Part shown: positions 31,900 to 40,415 of the stretch, in pieces
How the letters are laid out: each line of letters opens with the position of its first letter
Numbering within the stretch: the first letter of the stretch is position 1
Origin: Patescibacteria group bacterium
GTDB taxonomy: Bacteria > Patescibacteriota > Patescibacteriia > 2-12-FULL-60-25
Assembly (NCBI GenBank): GCA_018063105.1
Contig: JAGOQX010000005.1
Span: forward strand, 1 to 56,836
Direction of reading: 5' to 3'
Length of the DNA stretch: 56,836 nt
Notes under the pieces: generated by a model
Seen by the model: the letters and a program-made list of their open reading frames with translations, nothing else
Databases searched by the model: none
What the model was told of the DNA's origin: nothing
Position numbers and translations under genes: made by a program

Positions 31900-31936
31900 G
31901 CACTCCGAGAAATCGGGGTGTTTTGTTTTGGTCGAG
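31900..31936 (+). terminator. terminator after tRNA-Gly
   Basis: CACTCCGA-GAAA-TCGGGGTG stem (one G-T pair) followed by TTTTGTTTTGG. Confidence 0.75.
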
Positions 31937-32002
31937 TTTTGAATATATGAAAAGTCCCCTGCGCAGCGTGCACTGCAGCAGGGGACCGGAGACGGGTTGT
32001 GA

Positions 32003-32731
32003 CTAATTGCGCCTCCAATCGGAGGGCGCATCCCATGATTTGATGACGCGATTCGCGCCCTTGTTCCAGTGCTTCCAGTCGAATGGGTAGGACAGGAAGT
32101 CGTCCGGGATCGGGGCCTGAATGTGGCTGACCTCGGAGCCGTGTGAGAAACGACCTCGTGGGTCGACCGTAGGAAGCTGAACCTTCGTTTGCCACGAGTG
32201 GAGGAGTGGCCCCTGACGAACCATGCAAGGATCTCCTCCGTACTTGTAGTCTCCCACGATTGGATAACCGATTGACCGGAGGTGTTTCCGAATCTGGTGT
32301 TTCCGTCCGTTCTGCAGGAGGTCGCACTTTGCCAGTGCGAAGACCGAACCTCGCTCGAGAATGGTGAATCCGGTCACCGCGGTTTTGTCGTCGATCAGGG
32401 CATCGACTACCGTGGTGTCCCACGTGGGCTTGCGGATCACGGCGAGGTACCACTTCTCCGTAATCCCGTGCCAATTCTCCTGGAGATAGTCGACACGACC
32501 TTCATCCGTACCGACTATGACGATGCCAGAAGCGAATTGATCAACCCGGTTTGCTTCGCGAGCTTCCGGAAGATACATGCGAACCAGCTCTCGAAGCTCG
32601 GGATAGGTGTACCACGGTGGCGGGCCGTTGCTCGTGCTTGTTATCAGGCCCGGGGGCTTGTTCACCCCGAGAAAACCGTTCTGTGAAAACAAGATGTCGA
32701 CTTTCATCCCGACTTGCGTCTTGATGTCCAT
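32003..32731 (-). CDS. RluA-family pseudouridine synthase
   Basis: 242 residues from the ATG at 32731, chosen because AGGA lies 5 bases before it and the family start 'VDILFSQNGFLGVNKPPGLI' follows. The catalytic Asp is D64 in 'NRVDQFASGIVIV' (HRLDxxTSG in most members, so His and Leu are changed here). 'GRKHQIRKHLRSIGYPIVGD' is the second family motif. It should isomerise uridine in rRNA or tRNA; target unknown. There is no S4 domain at the N terminus, unlike RluC/RluD. Confidence 0.88.
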   Translation of the reverse strand: MDIKTQVGMKVDILFSQNGFLGVNKPPGLITSTSNGPPPWYTYPELRELVRMYLPEAREANRVDQFASGIVIVGTDEGRVDYLQENWHGITEKWYLAVIRKPTWDTTVVDALIDDKTAVTGFTILERGSVFALAKCDLLQNGRKHQIRKHLRSIGYPIVGDYKYGGDPCMVRQGPLLHSWQTKVQLPTVDPRGRFSHGSEVSHIQAPIPDDFLSYPFDWKHWNKGANRVIKSWDAPSDWRRN

Positions 32732-32916
32732 CTTAATCCTCACTTTTGAACCGATTGTGTTGCGGCGCTCGATATGAGCAGCGTCTTGGAGGCCCTTCTG
32801 AAATAGGATATTCAAAACGCTGCTTATATCGAAATATGGGAAAAAATGAAAGGAGCGATGGCGAAGATGCTGTAAAACTACATCATTTCTAGTAATCCTA
32901 ATCTATCAGATTTTTG

Positions 32917-35094
32917 CTATTTTGTCAAGGTAGACGCCCGTTGGTTTCGAATGAGTTTTGCTAAACGAATCTCCTCATACGAATACGCCTCACCGAGGTG
33001 TTGTTTTACCGCTCCAATGGAAAATCCAAATTTTTGCAGAGCTGAAATAATGTGTGAAAAGCGTGGTTCCGGAATCGTCAGATGGCTAATATCGGGTGAT
33101 GCATTTGTAGTCAGCAGCTTTTCGATATGTGCAATAATTGTCCCAGGTGCTAATCCGCGCCGTGAGGCGATCTCTTCAACAGATAGTTTTTGCTTCAATA
33201 GGTCATGCGTTTCTTGATACGTTGAGCCTTCACGTTCAACTCGTCGGGTGATTGGTGTTCGGGATGGTGCTTTTGCCGGCATGATCACGGGTGAACGTTC
33301 TTGAATGTTTCGCTCCTCAGCATAATCGCGGATGGCTTGGGTAAACCGTTGTCCGTAGCGTTTGAGCTTCTCTGTTCCAACGCCGGAGATCTGTCCGAAT
33401 GTTTCAAGGGATTGCGGATAGATGCGCGTCATTTCGCGAAGCGTTGTATCGCCAAAAATGACAAAAGAGGGGACGCCTAGGTCGTCGGCAATCTGTTTGC
33501 GAAGTTTGCGGAGAACCTCAAAGAGGTTTTCATCGTAATCTGCCTCACCTTTTGGTGTAGCTTGTTTCGAGGCTCCAAGGGTGACAAAGGCTGGCAAGAG
33601 AATCGAAGTGCGTTGATCCAGCGCAACATGTCCAAGTTTGCCAACAGCGATAGTTGGATATTCGCCCTCATTTTTGATGAGGAGTTTCTTTGAAAGAAGA
33701 CAGTGGACGGCGTGACGCAACTCATCAACGGATTTGTCTTTTGCCTGTCCGAAAATTGGCAGATTGTCATGTCCGCGTTCTTGGATGGTTTGTCTGTGAG
33801 ATCCACGAAGAACGTCAACAACGTATTGAGCACCGAATCGTTCACCAGTCTGTAGAACGGCAGAGAGAATGTTGCGTGAGATTTCCGTTGCATCAGTCTC
33901 AACCAGTTTTTCCGCCAGGCATCGATCGCAGGATCCGCAGGTCGGTTCTTCCCAAGTTTCTCCAAAATAGTTCAAAAGATATTTTCGTCGGCATCCTGAC
34001 TGTTCCGCGTATTCTGCCATGCGACGAAGCTTTTCTCGTGCTTGGCGTTGTTCTGCTTCATCTTCAATTTGGTTGATGAAATATTCCTGTTTCCTTGTGT
34101 CGCCGAATGAATAGAACAGGATGCAATCACTCGGTAATCCATCGCGTCCGGCACGTCCGGTTTCTTGGTAATAGCCTTCGATGGATTTGGGGAGATCGTG
34201 ATGGATAATCAGTCGGACATTTGGTTTATCAATACCCATCCCAAACGCGATCGTTGCGACAATTACTTGGACTTCATCTCGTTGAAATTGTTCTTGCGCT
34301 GCATGCCTCGTCACTACATCAAGTCCAGCGTGATATGCCAACGCAGAGATGCGTTTTGAACGAAGATCCTGTGCGAGTTTTTCGGTATCTTTTCGTGAGA
34401 AGCAGTAGATGATCGTTGATTCACCCGGATGCTTTTTGAGAACCGCGAGCAAGGTCTCAAACGTCTGTTGCTTTGGCCAGGCATGATAGCGTAGATTTGA
34501 ACGATTGAAGCTTGAAACAAAGACATTTGCTTGTTTCAGATCAAGTTGTCGCAAAATATCATCACGAACTTTTTCTGTTGCGGTTGCTGTGAGGGCGATG
34601 GTCGGTGTTCCCGGAAAGTCGTGACGGAATGCCGCAAGGTTGCGATAGTCGGGACGAAAATCATGACCCCATTCAGAAATACAGTGGGCTTCATCAATAG
34701 CAATGAGTTTGACGGGGAGTTGTTTGAGCCATGCGCGGAATTCCGGAATCGCAATACGTTCCGGTGCAAGGTACAGAAGATCGAGACGGCCCATTGCCGC
34801 ATCGCGTTGGACCGCCTCAATCTCTGGTTGTTTTTGTGTGCTGTTTAAATAGTTTGCCCGAATGCCGTTTGCTTTCAGCGTGTCGACCTGATCTTTCATG
34901 AGTGCAATGAGAGGGGAGACCACAATTGTGATGCCTCCCATCAGCAATGCAGGAATTTGGAAACAAAGTGATTTTCCGCTACCGGTCGAGAGAAGGACGA
35001 GCGCATCATTTCCTGCTAACACATGTTTAATGATCTCCTCCTGATGCGGGCGAAATTTGGTATAGCCGAAATGTGTTTTGAGAAGATGAAGCAT
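32917..35094 (-). CDS. recQ: ATP-dependent DNA helicase RecQ
   Basis: 725 residues from the ATG at 35094; the longer frame to 35214 would overlap the lamin-tail gene and lacks similarity. The start 'MLHLLKTHFGYTKFRPHQEE' is typical. Walker A 'LLSTGSGKS', DEAH box in 'AIDEAHCISEWGHDFRPDYR', 'GRAGRDGLPSDC' motif VI, then the RQC zinc site 'CRRKYLLNYFGE' with 'CGSCDRC', an HRDC domain ('LRKLRKQIADDLGVPSFVIF') and a C-terminal helix-turn-helix of the HTH_40 type ('LSVEEIASRRGLAPGTIIAH'). It unwinds DNA in recombination and repair. Confidence 0.97.
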   Translation of the reverse strand: MLHLLKTHFGYTKFRPHQEEIIKHVLAGNDALVLLSTGSGKSLCFQIPALLMGGITIVVSPLIALMKDQVDTLKANGIRANYLNSTQKQPEIEAVQRDAAMGRLDLLYLAPERIAIPEFRAWLKQLPVKLIAIDEAHCISEWGHDFRPDYRNLAAFRHDFPGTPTIALTATATEKVRDDILRQLDLKQANVFVSSFNRSNLRYHAWPKQQTFETLLAVLKKHPGESTIIYCFSRKDTEKLAQDLRSKRISALAYHAGLDVVTRHAAQEQFQRDEVQVIVATIAFGMGIDKPNVRLIIHHDLPKSIEGYYQETGRAGRDGLPSDCILFYSFGDTRKQEYFINQIEDEAEQRQAREKLRRMAEYAEQSGCRRKYLLNYFGETWEEPTCGSCDRCLAEKLVETDATEISRNILSAVLQTGERFGAQYVVDVLRGSHRQTIQERGHDNLPIFGQAKDKSVDELRHAVHCLLSKKLLIKNEGEYPTIAVGKLGHVALDQRTSILLPAFVTLGASKQATPKGEADYDENLFEVLRKLRKQIADDLGVPSFVIFGDTTLREMTRIYPQSLETFGQISGVGTEKLKRYGQRFTQAIRDYAEERNIQERSPVIMPAKAPSRTPITRRVEREGSTYQETHDLLKQKLSVEEIASRRGLAPGTIIAHIEKLLTTNASPDISHLTIPEPRFSHIISALQKFGFSIGAVKQHLGEAYSYEEIRLAKLIRNQRASTLTK

Positions 35095-35144
35095 GGGGAT
35101 GTGGCGACAGTAGCAAGCGTGTGGTTGAGGGGCAATGCGTGCGA

Positions 35145-37514
35145 TTACATGGACGAACTTTGGAGCATGGTGAGCTTGCGTTCGAGCTGTCTCTGCTTCC
35201 GTCTTCGGTGCCATTGTTTCACTCCTTCTGTCGTCGCAATGGCACCGGCAGCAGCACCGATCGGCGCATAGTCTGATAACGGATTTTTTGTGGATGTGGT
35301 TGACGCAACTGTAACTGCTTTATGTCCGATGATGGCGATCTCCGTATTTGAACGAGGAACAAGTCGAGGCAATTCTGTGGTTGTATCGAGCACGCCAGAG
35401 ACGGTTAACTCATCACCGACTGTCAGTCGTTTCACGCGATATCCGATGAGTGGTTTGAATAGGATATCAAGCTCTGCATCACCTAAATCAAGGTGAACAA
35501 CTGATCCATGGATTTCTTGGACTGTCCCGGTCACATGCATGAGGCTCCACGCATCCTCTGACCCGGGTGCGGTCACATCAACCGGTCTGAATGTCGGCGT
35601 ATCCGTTGCGTTTGCACCCGTTACCTTTGTCCATTGATCCTTTGTGCCAAGTTGGAGATAGGGCGTGTTGCGATTGTCAAAATGGAGAGTGCCTGTGACA
35701 ACAACGGAGACTCCTTGTTCCGGTAATTTTGCTGTTGTTGGGAGCTGGATCAGGAGGCCTCGTCCGTCAGGAGATTGAAGGACAAACGCATGTTTGGATA
35801 ATAAGCCTGGCGGCGTCCCAACAAAGCCTTGAAGACGAACGCGGATGGCGGATGATTCTTCTTGGTCGATCATATCGAAAGTGATGGGTAATGGTGCTGA
35901 TGAAGTTGTTGATTTCTTCTTCGATGCTGTAGTTGTTTTTGGTTTTGGAGCAGGCGTTGTCTTCTTCGTCGTTTTTGTTGCAGGTGAAGGTGATATCTCC
36001 GAAGTAGTCGATAGACTGAATTTGGGATTGTTGGTGGATGTTGCATATGAAGGAGGGGAGACGTGAGTAGATATCGTCGATCGCGTAGGGGCGGAGGCGT
36101 CGCCTCGCCCTGTCTCTGTTGTGGTTGTCGCGATATTGAGAATCGTTTGCGCAGTGTTTGTTGCATTTGTTGTGATCATCATGAAACTGGTATTCTCTGT
36201 CCCAGGTGTTGGCGTCTCAGTCTTGCTCCACGTTCCATCACCGCCAGATTTACGAATCCAAACCTCGCCTTTATTTGTTGCTCCGTATGTCATCGCATCA
36301 AGCAATCGTCCATCAGGATCATAGAGCGCCATACTGTCACCGGAATTGTTCAGTTTAGAGCTTGCGAGTTGGATCACAGCGAATGCCGACGTCGTAGGAT
36401 CAATGGTGATATCTGAGATAGTCAGAATTTTTCCACTCGCATCATGAAGCACACAGTTTTTGAGTGAGATCGTTTGGCTTTTATCCAAGCTCGTAATCTC
36501 GACCCATTCTTTTCCTGATGCAGGATAGGGCGCGATCTCATTCAGACGCAACATCCCATACGCCGGCTTTGGTGGTGTGACAATCGTTGTCGCCATCACA
36601 GTCTCCGTAGGGGTAACCCTCGTGGTTACCCTGTCCGGGTCGTCACCCAGGCGTTCGGTCGTCGTTGTCGCTGTCTCTACAATTTGTTCAGTCGATGAAC
36701 TAACAGGGTCCGTAGATGTGCTCATTGCAATAATTTCCGTTGTCGTCGAATCATCCAGTGTTATCGGGTTGTTTTCTTCCGTTGAATCAGCGACTGCGTC
36801 AATGACATCTTCAGTCGTCGTCGCAGAATCTATGACCGGATCTGTCGAGCTCGTCGTTATTTGTTCATCATCAAGTATCACCTCATCCGCTTCAACGATC
36901 GCTGGTGGTTCTTCACAGCCGTCACAAACTCCCGGAGTTCCAAGATCTGTTGTGTCTATTTTAAATCCAACTGATGTGGTTGCACTTATCCATCCGGCTG
37001 GCGCAATTGCATCCGGTGTCAGCGTCCGAATCATCGTCATCTTTGTCGGAAGGCTCGCACCAGCTAGTGGAGTTTTTCCATCACCTGCAGTATCGATCGC
37101 AGAGCCAAAAGAATCGATAAGCGTGAATTGCAACGCAGAGTTTGAAAGTGAGACGGTGCTTGTGACAACATTCGGTGAAATATCAAGAACGCTTTTTGTA
37201 TCTGACGCAGCATAATTTGAAACAAGAAATGTGCCATAGGGCGGAATCAGCGCATCACCGGAAAAGGGGATGACCTTCCCGCTCTCGCCAGCTCCGTGTA
37301 ATGACCACCCTGCAAGCGATGTGGTTGCATCACCCAAATTCCAGAGTTCAATCCACTCATCTGACGTTGAAAACAAAGAGCCTGCCCAGGCAACTTCACC
37401 AATCAGAATTGGTGACGCGGCAGACGCGTTCGGTATTGGAATAAGACGAAATAACATGGCACATAAAACGAGCACATTTAAACCTACCCACATGGATTTC
37501 ATGGGTTCGTACAT
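35145..37514 (-). CDS. secreted lamin-tail domain surface protein
   Basis: About 789 residues from the ATG at 37514 (or 37502); promoter position excludes the 37583 start. A signal peptide 'WVGLNVLVLCAMLFRLIPIP' precedes a lamin-tail domain ('ILIGEVAWAGSLFSTSDEWI'), a long Thr/Ser/Asp-rich linker, a second lamin-tail domain ('LRLNEIAPYPASGKEWVEIT'), a Thr/Lys/Pro-rich stretch and an OB-fold-like C-terminal domain ('VVVTGTLHFDNRNTPYLQLG'). The end has one hydrophobic segment and a basic tail, which would anchor it. Probably an envelope protein binding DNA or nuclease partners (inference). Confidence 0.88.
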   Translation of the reverse strand: MYEPMKSMWVGLNVLVLCAMLFRLIPIPNASAASPILIGEVAWAGSLFSTSDEWIELWNLGDATTSLAGWSLHGAGESGKVIPFSGDALIPPYGTFLVSNYAASDTKSVLDISPNVVTSTVSLSNSALQFTLIDSFGSAIDTAGDGKTPLAGASLPTKMTMIRTLTPDAIAPAGWISATTSVGFKIDTTDLGTPGVCDGCEEPPAIVEADEVILDDEQITTSSTDPVIDSATTTEDVIDAVADSTEENNPITLDDSTTTEIIAMSTSTDPVSSSTEQIVETATTTTERLGDDPDRVTTRVTPTETVMATTIVTPPKPAYGMLRLNEIAPYPASGKEWVEITSLDKSQTISLKNCVLHDASGKILTISDITIDPTTSAFAVIQLASSKLNNSGDSMALYDPDGRLLDAMTYGATNKGEVWIRKSGGDGTWSKTETPTPGTENTSFMMITTNATNTAQTILNIATTTTETGRGDASAPTRSTISTHVSPPSYATSTNNPKFSLSTTSEISPSPATKTTKKTTPAPKPKTTTASKKKSTTSSAPLPITFDMIDQEESSAIRVRLQGFVGTPPGLLSKHAFVLQSPDGRGLLIQLPTTAKLPEQGVSVVVTGTLHFDNRNTPYLQLGTKDQWTKVTGANATDTPTFRPVDVTAPGSEDAWSLMHVTGTVQEIHGSVVHLDLGDAELDILFKPLIGYRVKRLTVGDELTVSGVLDTTTELPRLVPRSNTEIAIIGHKAVTVASTTSTKNPLSDYAPIGAAAGAIATTEGVKQWHRRRKQRQLERKLTMLQSSSM

Positions 37515-37548
37515 AGAGAAAGAAAAATGAATAAATTTTTTGACCTCT

Positions 37549-37583
37549 CTTATACCGCTGCCAGTTTTTTTGAGAGGTGTCAA
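37549..37583 (-). promoter_or_regulatory. composite promoter-like element, copy 3 (lamin-tail gene)
   Basis: TTGACA (37583-37578), 23 bases, TATAAG (37554-37549), with CAGCGG directly before it. The gene starts 35 bases downstream at 37514. Confidence 0.5.
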
Positions 37584-37615
37584 GGTGGGGACATCTTGTG
37601 AGACGCGTAAAGCAA

Positions 37616-37650
37616 AACACCCTCCACAAATGGAGAGTGTTGTAGGTATC
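37616..37650 (-). terminator. terminator of the coiled-coil gene
   Basis: On the - strand ACACTCTCCA-TTTG-TGGAGGGTGT is followed by TTTGCTTT. It ends the gene at 37657-39201. Confidence 0.75.
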
Positions 37651-37656
37651 GATTGA

Positions 37657-39201
37657 TTATTTAGTCATTTCCGCGATAGCTTTTGCTACAGCTTCGACTG
37701 TTTGAGGGCTTGGTTCTGCGCCGAGTATGCGTGCCATATTTCTGCGAATAAAAGAGGGCTTGTTTATCGGATCAAAGTATTTGGCGTCGGGGTGTGATTG
37801 CCATGCTTTTAGAATGGCTATGAGTTTTTCTTGAAAGGCTGGTGGTAGTGTTTCTCCTGCGGCAATTCGTTTATAAACAGCACCCATTGTTGCGGGAAGG
37901 TAGAAGCCGCATGCATTTGCTCCGGGAAGGTAGATCTCGCTTCTATTAGAAGATTCATTTTGATTAAGATTTTCTGCCATCATATCAAGCATGAACTCAT
38001 GAAATCCATCAGCCATTTTTGGATCAGCTCTTTCCAATGCAAATCCTATGCTCATGTCTGTGGCGCTAGTTCTTGTGAAGTCTTTCAGTGCACCTCCCGT
38101 GTTTTTGAGTTCATTAATATATCTTGGCCCAAGTGTCTTATATATGTCATTTTGAGTTGCTTGATCTAAATGCTGTGTTCTACCAATAAGTTGAGCAAGT
38201 TTCCTTGATCGTTTTCCTGTGGGCAGTTCTTCATCTTTTAAAGCCGCAAGAGCCTCATTGATACTTTGACGTTGTTTGCTTGGTAATCTAAGTTCAGCGA
38301 CGACAAATTGTCTGTGGAGTGCATTCTTTAAATCTTGAATACTGAGTCCATTGTATTTTTCTTTGCATTGAGTTTGGAGTTCTTCATTCTTTTCTGCTTC
38401 ATTGAGCGCTTCGTTAATAGCCTCGAGCCCAGACATGCTGGTTACTCCAAGGGTCATGTTGTTAATGCGACCAGATAATTTAGCAACGGCATCGGCTGTA
38501 TTGAGCGGATTTTTGTCCAGGAATCCTTTTATAACTTCTGCCGTGACATGGTGTTCTTTATCTGCATCAGCTGGATCGATTTCGGCTACTTCTTTTGCTT
38601 CCGTATTCGTATCGGCCGACATTTCTGTAGTGACTTGTGGAGCTTCTGTCATGGCTGCTGCCGGTGTATCGATTGTAGTTTCTGGTGTTTTTACCGGTGT
38701 TGCTTCTGCAGGAGTTGGTGTCGACTCTTCCCATCCAGCATCTATGGTTGTTGCTAATTCTTCGGCTGCTGGTTGTTGCACAGGGGTTATAACGGTTTCC
38801 TGTGTAGCCTCAGCTATTACTGCTGGTTCCCCGATGTCAATAATTTTTTGTTCTGCCACGGCTTCAGTTGCCGGTGCAACTTCTTCGCTCTCTGGTAATG
38901 CATCAAGTTCAGCCTGTGCTGCAGCTAGTTCGCTTTGAGCTTGTGCTAGTTCCGCTTGTTTTGTGGTGAGTTGCGACTTGATGATTTCTAATGCAGCCGA
39001 AAGATGGGGAATATCTTTTACGGCAGCTTCTGTGGCTTCAACGGATTTTGTTAATTGCTCTGCTTCACCATACACGGCTCGCAATTGCGCAGCTTTTTCT
39101 TCAAGTTTATTGTTCAGCTCCTCTTTTCCTCCTGGGGCTGTTGTTTCAACTGGAGCGGATTCGGCCGCTGGTTTTTTTATTTCTTCAAGATTTGGAGACA
39201 T
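37657..39201 (-). CDS. unknown coiled-coil and Ala/Glu/Thr-rich protein
   Basis: 514 residues. Residues about 25-110 are a coiled coil ('LNNKLEEKAAQLRAVYGEAE', 'SQLTTKQAELAQAQSELAAA'). Residues 110-225 are a low-complexity linker of Ala, Glu, Pro and Thr. The last 290 residues are a globular helical domain ('DLKNALHRQFVVAELRLPSK', 'NACGFYLPATMGAVYKRIAA') that I do not recognise. No signal peptide. It lies directly behind a small coiled-coil gene, and both lie left of lexA. Confidence 0.8.
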   Translation of the reverse strand: MSPNLEEIKKPAAESAPVETTAPGGKEELNNKLEEKAAQLRAVYGEAEQLTKSVEATEAAVKDIPHLSAALEIIKSQLTTKQAELAQAQSELAAAQAELDALPESEEVAPATEAVAEQKIIDIGEPAVIAEATQETVITPVQQPAAEELATTIDAGWEESTPTPAEATPVKTPETTIDTPAAAMTEAPQVTTEMSADTNTEAKEVAEIDPADADKEHHVTAEVIKGFLDKNPLNTADAVAKLSGRINNMTLGVTSMSGLEAINEALNEAEKNEELQTQCKEKYNGLSIQDLKNALHRQFVVAELRLPSKQRQSINEALAALKDEELPTGKRSRKLAQLIGRTQHLDQATQNDIYKTLGPRYINELKNTGGALKDFTRTSATDMSIGFALERADPKMADGFHEFMLDMMAENLNQNESSNRSEIYLPGANACGFYLPATMGAVYKRIAAGETLPPAFQEKLIAILKAWQSHPDAKYFDPINKPSFIRRNMARILGAEPSPQTVEAVAKAIAEMTK

Positions 39202-39210
39202 ATGGTGTCA

Positions 39211-39408
39211 TTATGAGTTACCTTGGATCTTGTTTCTTAGTTTCTGGATCTCAGCTTCATTAAGATGCTCGTCTGCTTCAGTTGCAACTTTCTTTGTTTT
39301 CTTTTGTAATTCCGTGAAATCTTTTTTTAATCCAACGATCTTTGTTCCGAGTGCAGAAATTTTTGCTGATAGCGTTGATCTGCGTGATGCGAGTGAGGGA
39401 GTGCTCAT
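39211..39408 (-). CDS. small coiled-coil protein (65 aa)
   Basis: 65 residues from the ATG at 39408. Basic helices throughout ('SRRSTLSAKISALGTKIVGL', 'LNEAEIQKLRNKIQ'). It has its own promoter TTGTCA-N18-TATACT (39450-39421) whose -35 box overlaps that of lexA on the other strand. It ends 9 bases before the larger coiled-coil gene, so the two form an operon. Function unknown. Confidence 0.6.
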   Translation of the reverse strand: MSTPSLASRRSTLSAKISALGTKIVGLKKDFTELQKKTKKVATEADEHLNEAEIQKLRNKIQGNS

Positions 39409-39443
39409 AATATAGTAACGAGTATAGGCTGTTATCAAAGCAT

Positions 39444-39477
39444 TTGACAAACGCTTTCCCGTGTTCTATTTTTGTTC
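39444..39477 (+). promoter_or_regulatory. lexA promoter with GTTC-N7-GTTC box
   Basis: TTGACA (39444-39449), 17 bases, TATTTT (39467-39472). The -10 lies inside GTTCTAT-TTTT-GTTCTAT, i.e. GTTC-N7-GTTC at 39463-39477, the same layout as the LexA box of alphaproteobacteria. Binding here would block lexA transcription, the expected autoregulation. Confidence 0.6.
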
Positions 39478-39500
39478 TATACCCTTATTTATTTCTTCGT

Positions 39501-40121
39501 ATGCCCCTTCCTCTCACGCCAAAACAAAAAGAGGTGCTCGACTTCATCGTTGCGTTCATTCATGAGCGAGGTTATCCGCCATCGTTTCGTGAGATTGCGA
39601 CCGGTTTGCATTTGGCTTCGCCCTCGACCGTGCATGTGCATATTCATGCGTTGCGCGAGCGTGGATATTTGCGTGGGGGTGGGGGAGAAGGGATGCGGAA
39701 TTTGGAACCAACGGATAAGGCGATTATGTGGGGGAAGAGTGTGATCTTGCCGTTGATGGGATTGATCACCGCTGGGCTGCCAATTGAGGCCATTGAGGAG
39801 CACGAGACATTCGCCGTACCGGTCGAGCTTGCGCCAGACTCTGCAAACTCATACGTCCTTCGCGTGAAAGGTGATTCAATGATCGAAGATGGAATATTTG
39901 ATGGAGACTATGTGATCGTTGAACGGAATCCGTCTCCGAAGAATGGTGATGTCGTTGTTGCGCTTCTCGATAACGCCTATGCCACGTTAAAACGATTCTA
40001 CCGCGAACGAGATCGCATTCGTCTGCAGCCAGCCAACTCAACGATGAAGCCGATCTACTGCTACGACCCGTTGATTCAAGGTGTGGTGCGAGCGGTGATT
40101 CGAAATTTTCATCGAATGTAA
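39501..40121 (+). CDS. lexA: LexA repressor
   Basis: 206 residues from the ATG at 39501. The N-terminal winged helix ('LTPKQKEVLDFIVAFIHERG', 'PSFREIATGLHLASPSTVHV') is followed by the self-cleavage site A91-G92 in 'LITAGLPIEA' and the catalytic pair S126 ('KGDSMIEDG') and K164 ('ATLKRF'). All residues for RecA-stimulated self-cleavage are present. A box resembling the alphaproteobacterial LexA site overlaps its own -10. A Y-family polymerase gene follows, typical for an SOS cluster. Confidence 0.97.
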   Translation: MPLPLTPKQKEVLDFIVAFIHERGYPPSFREIATGLHLASPSTVHVHIHALRERGYLRGGGGEGMRNLEPTDKAIMWGKSVILPLMGLITAGLPIEAIEEHETFAVPVELAPDSANSYVLRVKGDSMIEDGIFDGDYVIVERNPSPKNGDVVVALLDNAYATLKRFYRERDRIRLQPANSTMKPIYCYDPLIQGVVRAVIRNFHRM

Positions 40122-40142
40122 ATCATATAAAACCTCAATGAT

Positions 40143-40388
40143 ATGTACGAAAAAGTAGCAGAACCTATTGAGGTGTTGGTCGCTTTTCGTCATCAGCGTG
40201 TTGAGCCGATGACGTTTAAGTGGGGAACCAGATATTACCAAATTCAAAAAATCAGCCTGGTACACTCCGAGCGCCAGGGACGCGAGAAACTAACGTATTT
40301 TTCCGTATCAGATGGTTCAAACGCCTATCGTTTGTCGTTTTCGTCCGAGTCGATGAAGTGGCGGTTAGAGGAAATGGCGACATTATAA
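40143..40388 (+). CDS. small protein between lexA and the Y-family polymerase
   Basis: 81 residues, 21 bases after lexA and 27 before the polymerase. Strand-rich and basic ('PIEVLVAFRHQRVEPMTFKW', 'YQIQKISLVHSERQGREKL'), resembling the small DUF6504-type proteins that are encoded next to DinB-like polymerases in other bacteria. That resemblance is weak evidence; position in an SOS gene cluster suggests a role in translesion synthesis. Confidence 0.75.
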   Translation: MYEKVAEPIEVLVAFRHQRVEPMTFKWGTRYYQIQKISLVHSERQGREKLTYFSVSDGSNAYRLSFSSESMKWRLEEMATL

Positions 40389-40415
40389 TTTCTTATTCTA
40401 TGTACGTAGGTCGAT

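Noticed and set aside
36577-37215. Long + strand ORF rich in Val/Ser opposite the lamin-tail gene.
   Set aside because: It mirrors the Thr/Asp/Ser-rich linker codons of the real gene and has no start signal or domain.
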